This document shows positions 13,060 through 31,200 of a stretch of 64,000 nt of DNA, piece after piece. The notes beneath the pieces are model-generated. The model was given only the letters and a program-made list of their open reading frames with translations. It ran no database searches and was not told where the DNA came from. This DNA comes from Pegea sp. RAD2-039. Taxonomy: Eukaryota > Chordata > Thaliacea > Salpida > Salpidae. The stretch spans positions 434,001 through 498,000 of the forward strand of contig JAQGEQ010000213.1 of NCBI GenBank assembly GCA_034620365.1, given 5' to 3'. The translations under genes and the position numbers were made by a program. Position 1 is the first letter of the stretch. Every line of letters begins with the position of its first letter.

Positions 13060-16000
13060 TTCATTTTTTTTTATTTTTAGCTTTTATATGTATTTTTGCT
13101 TACCTTAGCATCTAATATTCCAACTACGCCTCATTACGAAAAAAATCGCTGTCGTAAATTTCAAAGATAATCTTTTTCAGTTACACATAAGCCGAAATAA
13201 GCACGAATTTTGTGGGTAGAACAACTTTTATCGATCTTATTTTAAAACAACCTCCACAAACTTATCTTTAACTTTTGTGACTGATCAATTCTCACAAATC
13301 TCTTTGTAAATTTTGACTTCATTTAAGACTTTATAATTCACATTTAATTTGACAGATTTATTGATTTAAATGAAGATTTTAAATTCCTAGATAATCTATT
13401 AGAATTTTTGATTAGGGTTTAAGTATTTAAAAAAATATTAAGAATTATCAAATATTGAAGCTACATCCAACCCGCGAGCTCTCTACTTCTTGATTTTCTT
13501 AAATAACTTATTTTGCTAGTTTTTTACTTTTGTCTAATTATCATTAACCAGTAATTAATCAGCTATTCATATAAGTAGTAATAACTACTAAGTGTATTTC
13601 TAGCTACAAAGTTTAGGGGCAAACTTATTAATCTGCTGTTCTAATACCGAAGCACAGTAGACAAGCGATGAACACAGAGATTGATTAAATTGAAACATCA
13701 AATCAACTGATAATCGATAAAAGATAAATGAATTATTGCAAAGTAGATCAGTAAAAAACAAAGATCAACCAATCAAAACTTTAATTTTATCATTAAAAAG
13801 AAAAATGAAAAATTAGGTGAAACTATTATAATACAAATAAGTATGTTTGATAAATTTAAAACTTTCTTGTTTTAGTGTAACAACAAATAATTAAAAAATT
13901 TTCTGATATCAAAGGTATTAAATAATTGATAAAAACAGAAAAATATAAACATTAAAGTCATATGCTTTCAAATAATTAACTTAAATTTTTATTTCTGAAT
14001 GTTATAAAAGTTCCAAAAACGATTTTTATGTGCTAATGATTTGTTAAAATGTAAATGAATTTTTTTTTATTTTTTTAAAGAATTTTATTATAAAATTTTC
14101 CGTAAGTTGTCTGCAAATTACTCTTCAATAGTAATTGATACAATAAAATACTTTTGCGGTCCAAAATAACGATTAAAGATAAAATTAATGAACTAATTTG
14201 GAAAGCTCAATATCTGTTAGTAGCGCACAGCATGAGACTTCTCTACGTTTCTCTACGCTTCAAGGTCAGCCATTTAAAAACTGAACTAAACATCGAGCTA
14301 AATACTCGTGTTTGCCGAAGCGGAACAAACTTGCATCGAGGAAAAATATCAAATCAATCAAACGCGAGTTAATCGTGCTGAGTGTTAAGCGTTCTAAAAC
14401 ATCTGCTGTAAAAAGTTAAAAACGTCACATACCGGTGAATGCTTGTATTATGCTATTTTTATTTTTTTCATGTTGTTTTTTTTCATTTATGAACAGATCG
14501 TAGAGATTTCTGTAGCAGCTGGGACTCGACAGCAGCAGCAACTGGCTGTATGTGGCTGGGTACAAACAAGGCATATGGAGCCAATGCCAGGGTGAGTAGG
14601 ACTCTTCAAACTTCACATTTCCATCGTTCACAGCTTTAACCTCTTACTTTTTTACTCTAACTTCCCACTTTATTGATTCTTTGTGAATATAGCAATCTTA
14701 ACAGCTGTCAGAGTGTTTGAATTAGTTTTGGGTGACTTAAAAACTTTATGAATAAATAGACAAATTTAACTTAATTCTAAAATGAAATTTACAAAGTTTT
14801 TTAATCAGCTTGACAAACTAACAGTAATCTGTATATCTATTATTCTTCAAAATCTTCTAAATATTGACAATTAAATATTTTTTTATTTGTAAATTTTCTG
14901 TAATATCTTGTTTAAATAGTTTTTTTTTAACAGTTTATTTTATATCTTATGAGTAAATATTTTCTTCTGTGATGAATGATTTAGTTCAAATCTGTACTTA
15001 CAATTTTCTTAATGGTTGATATCTTCTTTTCAGATTTATATTTTAAGTTCAATTATTTCCTCACTTAAACTTGTCTACTATCTTTACTAATTTAAATAGA
15101 TTTCAAACGATTTTTAATTCAGCTTAAATTGATTTTTATAAAAAAGTTATTACACTACTATAAACAAATATCAAAAACACCAGCTGTAGTAGCTACAAAG
15201 TGCTTTAATTAAGCTTATGTTAGATTTACGGCAAACAGCTTTATGTTTAAGTATGTTAATTGTAACTGCTTCAATTAGTTCAAAACAAATTTACTAAAAC
15301 TTATTTCTGTATCAAACTTACTCACTGTTAAAAGATTGCTCAGGAAATTGATGAGAATCAATTACAAAACAAGTTGTACAATGAATGTTATTAATGACTT
15401 GCTTGCATAAAAATTCTACATTGATATAAGTGTTTGCTCATCACTATAAATTGATTGAATTTATTTCGCACGAGCCAAATTTATAATTGAAGTTTATTCG
15501 CTATTTTAATGGAAGAGCAACTAAACAATATTAACATTATGACTATTTGTAAGAACGTTTTACAAAAGTGATTAACTAAATTTCACATGATTAAAATACC
15601 AGCTGCTGAAACAAAGAATGAAGAGATGAGAAAAATATTTTGCAAAGAGGGAAACGTCAAGATTTGGAAACAAGTCATATATATGCCTTACAAATAAAAA
15701 CTAATTTATTTTTTCTCATCAATGATAGTAACAAGTGAAAATCAAATCTGCATTTGTCACAATAGTATAGAATTGCCAAAAGAGAAAATATTTTAAACTT
15801 TCAAACTTTTTCTACTCATTTTCGATCGTTAGTTATTGATTAAACTGTTTGAGAAAGAGCGGGAGTGAGAAGAGATCGATTCTTAATTCAACTGTATCAC
15901 ACAACAAATTGATCAGTTAGCTCATAAGCTTCAGGTGTAAATTATTTTGCTTTAAAAAAAAGCGGCAAAAATTATTTAGAGGATCAAAAATTTGATAACT

Positions 16001-16180
16001 AAAACCAAACAAGATAAATCAGTATAATGCTTTGGTGATTCAGTAATCCTGTGATCGATACTATTGTAAAAGCTTCATTGCTCTACAGCGCAAAGAGTAA
16101 TTAGAGAAACAAGAAAGATCTAGCTAGGGAGGAAATGTATCTCACAAGCCTCACTGCATTGAATAAAACTTTTATTCTAA
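13060..16180. other. Probable intron(s) or 5' region of the COE gene
   Basis: AT-rich DNA between candidate 5' exons. A GC-richer patch at about 14200-14620 has open frames on both strands (14154-14372 plus, 14425-14631 minus) without recognisable content. A missing 5' COE exon could lie here. Confidence 0.4.
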
Positions 16181-16183
16181 GTC

Positions 16184-16253
16184 ATGGATCAGGCCCCGGA
16201 AGGCCGTATGTCCCTAGAGATGGCCAACTGTATTTTGCTTTATAATCCTCGTG
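16184..16253 (+). CDS. Candidate upstream coding exon of the COE gene
   Basis: A locally GC-richer block has an ATG reading MDQAPEGRMSLEMANCILLY and then NPR, followed by a strong donor (CGTG|GTAGGT) in phase 1. If spliced to a secondary acceptor at 16989-16990 it restores an exact RAHFEKQPP junction, the conserved start of the COE DNA-binding domain in known EBF proteins. The stronger acceptor at 16969-16970 needs a phase 2 partner and also gives an Arg before AHFEKQPP. The exon is therefore plausible but not proven. The block may instead be 5' UTR. Confidence 0.35.
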
Positions 16254-16970
16254 GTAGGTGCGACAGCACACCAGAAGACAACATTCACTGCAGTAGTTGT
16301 GGTAGATGTTTTTTCTTATAACTCTTTTGTTTTTGCTTTAGAACATATGATTAGAAGTGATTTGTGCGTAATATTTGAGGTTTTGAAGGAAGAAGTTATT
16401 TTTACTCAGTTTTATATTTTTAAACTTATTTAAGCATAAGAATTAAAATTATATTAATGAAATATTATATGTGCTAAAAGTTGCCATTTAAAAAACGTTT
16501 AAAAATCTTTAAGATATTAACTTTTATTCAGTTGCAACTAATTTAAACTGAAATTAAACCTAAATAGGTATAATTTACTTTAGTTTTGCTTAAGTATTAG
16601 TTGAGTATAACCAATAAATGATAAAGCCTTCACTATAAATGTGCAATGTGAAGTTAAGTAGCAAGTAAAATACTGTCATTGTAATTCATTATTCTATAAC
16701 TTACTAAAATTACTTTGCAAAAACTTAGTAAACATTACACCAATATTTTAAAACAAATTTATTGAAACTGAAAATCTGATTATTAGAAAATAAGAACTTT
16801 ATTTTAGTTTTCTTGAGATAAGCTGCAGAAGTGTTATCAAAATGTTTTAAAGTTGTTTATCTCTATTAACAGAAGTTAAAGAAAAAAAAGCAAATTTATT
16901 TACAAACTGTTTGTATTTATTTTCTTTATATTTTTAAGCTAATTATTTTCTTTTGCGACAATTACTTTAG

Positions 16971-22517
<5,547 letters not shown>

Positions 22518-22737
22518 AAGAATAATGTCATTTGAGTATCAACAGATCTTCAAATACCCAATTATTGTTGAGAGTTTATTCATTATGATGGGATAAAATT
22601 ATAAACTCAAATGGTGTTGGTGTCTACTTCAACAAAATGACTGTTCAGCTGTCTGATTGAAACTGCCACTGCAAGATACAAAAGAGTCCACGTTCTCGTT
22701 TGAACAGTTTAAACTTAATCCAAATTTTTATTGCCTA

Positions 22738-22743
22738 AATAAA
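22738..22743 (+). terminator. Candidate polyadenylation signal AATAAA of the COE gene
   Basis: AATAAA about 220 nt after the COE stop codon at 22517. Other AATAAA words occur downstream, so usage is uncertain. Confidence 0.4.
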
Positions 22744-24237
22744 TGCTTTCAGGTAGAAATGTAATTAAAAATTGAATTGCATTGCATTGAAAGTATTTGA
22801 TTCGGTTTAAAGGTTTTTTATTTCTACTTTTTGTTTTTTCGTACCTTTTTTTTCATTTTTTCTCTAAGAAAACTTTATATTGCTTTTTAAATAAAAGAAA
22901 ATTATAAATATATAAAAGTGTTGTTTTCAGAACTTAACAAACATATTTAGTTTAAAACATTATTTAGAATTTATTGGTTGTTAAAAAATTAGACTGAGAA
23001 GTAAAAACATTTAATAAAAGTTAGATCTATAAATTTTCAAAACATATTTATATAAACTGAAAACAGCTGACAAGAAAATCGTTTGTTTTCATGAAAAATT
23101 AAACGAACTGAGAAGTTTAAACTGATTAATTTTATAATTTGAAATTCAGCAAACATTTTATTAGAGCAGTTTGTAAATTTTATTTAAAGCAAAAGATTTG
23201 TGAGTTTGTCTAATCTGGATAGGCTTTTGGATGAAAACTAAAAGCCTTATAAAGTTTTATAGTTAAAGTAGTTGATTTCTTTGAAGAAATACTGTTGGAA
23301 AATGGTACTGGGTCAAGTGATTGTAAGAACCACTAGGTTCTAAAAATAAGGTAAATTGATCAATTATAAAGCAGTTAAAAAATTAAACTTTTGTAATGAT
23401 TTATAAAAGTTTCACGATATAAACTAGTCTCAACTTCAAAATGTTTTTTATCTTTATTCTGAACACAAATCTGTTAAAAAAATGTTTTTCTTTAAAAATG
23501 TATTTACACTTCTTGCTTAATATTTACTTTGTATCTGTTACAATTCCAAAAAGTTTGTAAATCAAAATGAAGTAATAAAAGATATATACCATAATAGTAA
23601 TTTTTTTTTCTTAATTTATTACCCTTAAAGTTTATCATAGAATTAACCTAAATAATTTTTCAACCATGTTATCTACGATATTTCTCAAATGTTCATTTCT
23701 GTATTATTTTATTATCATATGAATTTGATCTTGAAATGCTTTTGTATGTCTGTAAACGACTTTACAAAGATCATAATGCTGTAAACAAATGTTGCTTTAT
23801 TAATAACTCTAAAGTAACTTTTTACTTTATTAAACAATTTGAAAAGTTTTTTTTTTATAATTTTAATCATAGATGTCATAAATATCAGCCCATAATAACT
23901 ATCGTAGTAGTTGCTTCATATTAAAAAATAATGTAACAATAATCATAGCTTTAAAACTATCACTCATCGAAGCTAACCTGGCGCCCTCAATTGTAAAACC
24001 TCAAAGTATGATCAAACCTTATGATTTTCTCAAAATTGTTTTGTCAAAATCATTTAAGAAATACTTTATTGTTTCTTATAGTAGAAGAAAAATCTGCTTA
24101 GTTTAAAAGAGTAAATAACATGAGTCACTATAAAAAGTCTTTTATATCATTTATAACAAGTTTTTGGAAGAAAATCTATTATTAAAAGTTAGTGAAATGA
24201 ATCTAGCTAGTCATGATAACTATATGTAATATTAAGT

Positions 24238-24297
24238 ATAATATATATTTTTTATGTGATAAACTGTATATATAATATATATATAGTATATATATTT
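24238..24297. repeat. (TA)n microsatellite, interrupted
   Basis: Alternating TA runs at about 24240-24249 and 24266-24296, separated by about 17 other bases. Confidence 0.75.
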
Positions 24298-25344
24298 AAT
24301 GATAAGCTGTAAGTTTTGAATTAGAATATAGGAACGAAATTTTTTAAGATAGAGCCTTAGATTAAATTTTTATTAATTTATTTATAATTTTGCAGCTTTA
24401 AATACAAAACTTTCAAATGCATTTCAATATCTATTAGAAGTAATATAAAATGATGACGTATATGTCTGTCTTATGATCAGGCGATTTGTGAAATTTCTTA
24501 TGCTGAATTCTTTGAATAGTTTCCTAATGCAATTCATTTTAAAGTAGTATTATATCGTTCCCAAAATCTTGGGGAATTTCCATTTTTTCAATTAGAACCT
24601 TTACAACTGATTTTAGTTAGTCTTTTTTATGCTTGGCTAATTAAAAGCATGATCAGAAAATAATTTTATTTTTCTAAATTCGTTAATTATAATAGATAAA
24701 GCATCAATGAATTCTTTTAAACTGTATAGTTTTATAGAAAAACTGAAAATGTATATAAATGCTTTTGAATAAACGGTTGTTATTATTATAGATTCCTTTA
24801 TATGAAAAGGCAAGTTAAAACTACATTTTTAAAGCTTTTTTATATTACTCATAAATATCATTTCATTTACACTTTTTTACCTCTAAAAAGGTCTTCTACG
24901 CAAAGATTAAGACGTCAGCATCTACGTAAGCATATATTGTTCCCAGAGAGCACATGAAAAACTTTTTTTGAAAACATTTTGAGAAACGATATAAAGCAGA
25001 AAGGTCAATTAACAAGTCGTCTACTCCTAAAAAATCTTTATTATTTTATTGGTTAGACTAGTAACAGTATGTAAGGCAGAAATTATTTTTTATTTTTAAG
25101 CAAATTTGGTGTTTTTGACTCTTAACTTTTTCAAAACGGAAATACTATTGAATTTAAGTTGTACATATTTTCAATGAATAGAAAAAAGTTCAAAGAATGT
25201 TTTTAAAGGAAGTCATAAGCTTCAGAATCACTACAAGGCTTCAAATCTAAGAACTTATTTTTTTGATTAAAAAGATTGAACTAGAACTTGTTACAGGAAC
25301 TAAACTAATAAATCTTTTAATAGCAGATAAAATAAAATTAGAAT

Positions 25345-28212
25345 ATGTTTCAATATTTCGTCGGTCTTTGGATCTGTACCATAATTCAAGGTGTGTAAGT
25401 AACAACAAGTTTGTAACTTTTAATCAATTTTTTTGGACAGCTCTTTGTTTCTATTTTTTGTATTTTTATTCTTTTAACCCTAACCTTCTTAGTTGGGCTT
25501 GTTGGGTCTACAAACATTTTAAGATTTCCGCGAGGGCTCGAAAACGATGATATTATTGAATGGAAAGGTCAGCTTGCAAACAAGAAATCAATCGGAGCTT
25601 TTATGATTAATAATCAAGATTCTTCTAAATATTTTCGCTTGGAAGTTCATGGCTTCAGAAATAGAGTAAATCAATTTAAAATCTTTATTATCGTTATTCA
25701 TTGAGTATTTAGTAATTGTGTATCTACCAGCTATCAGAAATGATATTAAGAAAATTAAATTTTTCAACTTAAGCAGACTTTATATCTGAAATATTGTTTT
25801 GTTACAAACATTTCAAGATCAAATTTTTAACAATTTTCAATTTTTAATCAACTAGACAAGTACATCTAGTAAATATATAAATTAATAATTGCCTGATGCT
25901 ACTATGTGAGTTGATTGCCAGATACTTTTGATTTTTTCTAAGATTTCAGTTTCTGCCAAACCATCAAATGTTCCTAGAAGCCGAAGAATTTGTTTTATGG
26001 GAAGAGCTTACATAAAACCAAAAGGAAAATTTACATTTCAAATACGTGTTGGAGAGATGCAATATCGAATTTATCTAGACAACAAATTAGTCTACACTTT
26101 ACCGTAAGTAGATGGAAGTAATTATCATTTAATCTAATCAAATTATTTAAACTAACGTGCTCATCCACTTTTAGAAATTCAATTCCTCCGCGTCAAATCA
26201 GAGTTGCTTATAAATTGGGATCCCCAAGAACAATAAGTCTGAAAAAAATGGATATTTCAGATTTTGGTAAGGAAAACGTTGAATAAAAGAGGCCGAAAAA
26301 TTGATTTTTCATTTCATCTTAGCCCAGCAATTGAACGCTCAAGACTGTGGTGTGTCCACTGTGACTGCAACAGAACAATATCAAAATATTTGTTCTGAGC
26401 TTCGTAAAAACAAAACTGTCACAAGAGTCAAAATCGTCGGAGGACAACCTGCTCTTCCTGGCTCCTTCCCATGGCAGGTCATTAACCAACAATTTCGATT
26501 GAACAATTTAAATCTAATGTTTCAATTTTAATAAAGGCATCTATTCGTAAGAAGAAAGAATTTTTTAAAGGAAATCCTCATCAATGTGGTGCTACTTTAA
26601 TTAACAGTTGCTGGGCTATATCTGCTGGTCATTGCTTTCCTGTTACACACACGGGGTTAGTTGATACTTGTGTCAAATCCTTGATAGTAAAGTTTATTTA
26701 ATTGAAGTTCAGTTTGTAAAAACAGATTAAACTACCGTTGTGAAATTTTGATGTTAATTTATTAATACATTTGAAAATATTGATAAGTTGATCTTGGAGT
26801 AAAAGTAAAATTAAACACCTTAAGCAGATTTAAAATTTAAAGTTTATTGGTGTACTACTATAAAATCATACAAATTTACAAAAACTAACATTAATAGAAG
26901 TATTTATATGTATAAACAGCCTTTATGTGTCAATATATTTGTAGAATGTTATAAGGAATTTTGTTTTTAGTTCTTTAAGGAACCTTTTGATAAGAGTTGG
27001 AGACTATTTCAATGATGACAGTGATACTGTAAACAATGAACGATTTAGTAATGTAGAAGAAGTACAAAATATAAATATAAAACAAGTCTTCAAGCACCAT
27101 TTGTACTCATCATCACCTACTGCTCGGAATGATATTGCTCTTATTCAATTACAAACTTGTGTAACATTAGGGTAAGTTGATTCATTTATGATTTAGGGTG
27201 AAGAAGCTAACGTCAAAAAAGTTATAGAATAACACAATAACTTAGTTTGTAAAGTTTGTAGAAGTTTCAATCAATTATTCAAATATAAAGGTGATAACCC
27301 ATGGTTGTTGTTTTGTAGAAATTTTGTCAAGCCTGTTTGTCTACCAACTAGTATAAACCAGTTCCTACCAGAAGAAAAATGTACCATTTCTGGCTGGGGA
27401 GCTTCAGAATATCAACAGGGTAGTAAATTTATACTTTGGTTAACAATTTTGATATTACAAACAACTTGTTTGCATTTGCAGTGCAATAAAATGTCTTTTC
27501 AGCAGTTATTTCTTTATACTACTTATATATTTAGTCAGCATTATACAAAAACCACTTTTTCGTTCAATTCTATGTCACAAAAAGATGCTGTATTGCAAAA
27601 AATAGTTTTAATAAGCTTCTTATTCTCCCTATAATTTGCTTTCTTTAGTTCTAAGATTCAATTCTACCGGAATAGTTTACACACAATTATACGAAGCTTT
27701 CATTAAGAAGCTTTAACTAAAACTTTTAAAATTCTTCACAGTTGCAGAAGATCACCCAAAATGTTTATTATATGGAGAGATAAGAATCCAAAGTGAAAAG
27801 GCTTGTGCAAAGACATTTGCAGATCAGCAGTACATGAAGAGTGTTATGATGTGTGGTTCAGGAGTAAGCTGTGATAATTTCATACCTTACAAACTCCATT
27901 AATTTCTAACTTTTTGAGCAGATTGCTGATGAGCCGTCTTCTAAAAACTCGACTGCTGTGGACTCTTGTCAAGGAGATAGTGGCGGGCCTATGATATGTG
28001 GCCACTCTACGAACAGATACACTTTGTTTGGAATCACAAGTTGGGGAATAAAATGTGGAGATTTTAAATTCCCTGGTGTTTATACTAAACTTGATTCTTT
28101 TATGAAATGGATCTACATTATTACAAAGTTAAGTCCAAATGACGAGACTTTGAGAAGAGAAGTTAGAGGAGGAGAAACTGAGCCGGAGTTTTGCCAGTTT
28201 AAAAGATCATAA
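25345..28212 (+). CDS. Secreted galectin-like/trypsin-like serine protease, paralogue 1
   Basis: Predicted secreted S1-family endopeptidase zymogen, 486 aa. Exons: 25345-25390, 25493-25665, 25943-26103, 26175-26266, 26323-26477, 26537-26655, 26971-27171, 27319-27419, 27742-27863, 27922-28212; all phases join. Residues 1-20 are a signal peptide starting MFQYFVGLWICTIIQ. Residues about 22-157 form a beta-rich domain resembling a galectin carbohydrate-recognition domain (FPRGLENDDIIEWKGQ, YFRLEVHGFRNR, FTFQIRVGEMQYRIYLDN), but I see no galectin Trp/Glu sugar-binding pair. A two-cysteine linker (C166, C181) leads to the activation site K194-IVGG. The triad is intact: H241 (SAGHC), D303 (RNDIAL), S410 (GDSGGP). 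D404 in the S1 pocket predicts cleavage after Arg/Lys. The C-terminal tail is about 45 residues and polar. The start is chosen because the signal peptide and its donor match the paralogue at 34.7 kb. AATAAA lies at 28346-28351. Protease identity is secure; the N-terminal fold is inference. Confidence 0.92.
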
Positions 28213-31200
28213 GGAGTTCTGAAAAAAAAGAAAGATATTCCAGAGTTTTTTGATAATTTTTTTAACAGTGTAATTATGTTTATTAAATTTGAAGACAAGA
28301 AAACCTGGTGGTGATGCGTTTTATTCGCATGAATCATGACTTGTTAATAAAGTTTCTTGTTTAATATCGATTACATAACTTTCAAGTTAAACTGAATCTA
28401 ATTTTTATTTGGTACTAAGCATTTTTTTCCGTTCATCTTTGATGTAAAAAGAAAAGATACTTCAGTTTGATTTAGTTTTTGTAAAATTTATTTTGTCTCA
28501 AAAAAATAATACAACTTAAATCTAAATAATCTTAAAAATTTAAAGTAATAAAATAAGCTTAATTTTGCAGCATAAAGCTTAAACGATTACTGTTAAACAA
28601 TATTTCCATCAAAATAGTAGCTAAGAGAGTGGTAAATGTTACAATATAAACATCTTGCTGATATATTTAAATGGTTGACTCAGCAAACTTATTTTTCAAC
28701 AAGAAATTACTGAACATCAATTTGTCAAATCTTGTACAATCTAGATTAAATAGTCTCCTTCTTTTTATTATTAATATAAAGTCTTACTTATTATTTATCT
28801 AAACTTGCTTATGCTAAATACTACAGTTGATTTGATTTTATTCAGAAAAAAACCCTTTAATTATAATAAAAATGATAAACAACCTTAATACTTAAACATA
28901 AATGAAACATTTATTTAACACAAACTTTTGTATAAAAATTATAATTAATTGTTTATTTTCATTTCACTAGAAAGTGTTTGATATATAGGAGCTTTAACGT
29001 ATTTATGGTAAGCAATAACCTAAAAACAAAACTAAAATTAATCTCTTTCTTATATAGAAACACCTATTATACAAACTTTTGAACAAACTGTTATAATTAT
29101 AAAACAGTTTAGCATACCAGTATTATATAAATAAATCATCAAAATGGTGATGATTGAGTTATAAACTTCAAAACACCAATTAAACTTTTCAGCTTATATT
29201 TCAAAGATTTCCAAGTTGTATATTTATAAAAGAAGTAACTACTTATTACTTGATTCATCTTATTTTCATTTTATACTTTTTCTTTGAAAATGACATAAAG
29301 CTGAATAGATGATACTATAGAAACATCTTTATATTGAAAACATAAATAGATTGGAAAGTATTTTTTTTTAAAAACACATTTTTTTTGCGAGTTTTTGTTC
29401 ATTATTCCTAGTGTGATGAAAAAGGTTTTATAACTAATTCCTTCTTCTGTGTAGTTTTTGACAAAAGAAATAAAAAATGTTAGCAAATACAGAAATTTGA
29501 AAAAAAAAATTAGATCAGTTAATTTAGCCATATCTAAAACTTTTCTTACTCGAGAAATTGATAAACTTTTTTAGATGAAATGATTCAAGTAATTAAATAA
29601 AATCACATACTTTATTCTGTTAATTGAATTAAGACGTATTACTTTCGTTTGGCTAAAAAGTTTTAACCAATCTAAAATACCAAATTATATACAAAGTGCC
29701 ATAAATCCAGAAAAATTATATAGAGTTTTCATTTAACATAAATTTGTTCAGCGAGATTCACCTTTTTAACTATTTTAAGAATGTTTAAAGCTGTATAATG
29801 AAAATATAATAAATTCATGATAAACATTTGTTTTAACTATATCAAATATAATAAAAATGTTAAAGTAAGTTTCTGTTGTTGAAATTGAATGCTCGAAACT
29901 AATTAGTAAGAAGCTGAAATCTTTAGAATTATTAGATCTATAGCCTTATTTGATTTTATAATAGAAAGCCAAACTAAATCAAATTTTATGAGAACTGTAC
30001 TGATGGTGTAGTTAAAGGTTGATTATAGCCTTAGGACAGTTATAGGTTATAATACATAACTTTGTTTCAAAATATATAAATGCAACCTAATAAAGAGTTT
30101 AATAAAACAGAATAAAAAATCAGGGAAGTACTTCTTGATCATAGAAATATTTATTTCTGAACAAAATTATGTTGTGTCAATCAAAATCGATTATCATCAG
30201 AGTCAGTAGTATCGTCAATCTTACAGTTATTAATCTTAAATTTGAAGATATATTTGCTCATTTAAGTTTATAAAAATGCTGATATGCTGAATACTAAAGT
30301 ATCACACATCCACATAAACTACATTTCATTGCAAATTTCTCAGTCAATATTATTCAACAATAAAGTCAATTATTCAGCAATCGTTTAGTCAATTTTTGGC
30401 ATAAATCTATCGATCGATTGAAAGTATAAAAACAACTATTTGAAAGATAGAAAAACTCACCATGTAACGCGAATCGATTATTCTTTTAAATCAGGTTTTG
30501 GTTTTAAAATTAGCAAAAAATTAAAGCTTGCCAATGGCTTCTTGCTTTGCATAGGTGACATCGCGACCAGTTCATCGCGATTTCTTTTCAAAATCTGTTT
30601 GTCAGTTTAAACAATCTGTTTTTGATAATTTGGGCAGATTACAAATTGACCACTATTATATTTTTCTGGCTTAAGTCCGTTTCGTGTTTCTGTATAACAT
30701 ATTTTATCTTATTATACTTTTGAGCTTTATTTCTTAGGTTATAATACACCATAGAGTAATAGTTATACAAACTTTTTCTAATTTCCAAACTTTAAGTAAG
30801 TTAATGTGGTGCAAAACTCTCGTAGCATAACGTTTTTAGGTTTATTGTGTGCTTCTACTTCTAAATAGTCAAACTGTTAACTTATGGTACACATCTGTTG
30901 GGACTTTGGGTTTTTATCTATTTATTCCAATTTTTGAAACAAGATTTGATTTTTAAGCTTATGATATATAACTGACAACAATATTTTGCGACTTTTGCTT
31001 GAGATTGTTTAGAAAAAGTATTTTAAGTCGAGTATCACTCTAAGCTGCACTAATCTTTAAACGTTATTTTATTTGATGTTAAGGTGAACAAAATTAGAAA
31101 ATATCTTGGAAAAAACTCTTAAAATTGTATTTTTCTATATCAACGATTTTGTGAATGGTCTACACATTGTAAAAAATGGAATTGTTTTGCACGTAGCTCC

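Larger units (their letters stand above)
22518..25344. other. COE 3' UTR and intergenic spacer
   Basis: This contains the likely COE 3' UTR and then AT-rich spacer up to the first protease gene. The only distinct element is an alternating TA microsatellite at about 24238-24297, interrupted by non-TA bases. No further coding exons were seen. Confidence 0.5.

Noticed and set aside
25263-25550. A single 95-codon open frame as the start of protease paralogue 1
   Set aside because: It is in a different frame from the galectin-like exon. A small exon at 25345-25390 joined to 25493 gives a signal peptide and phase matching the paralogue.
29271-29531. An 86-codon minus-strand membrane protein
   Set aside because: The hydrophobic stretches arise from T-rich codons in AT-rich DNA; nothing else supports a gene.
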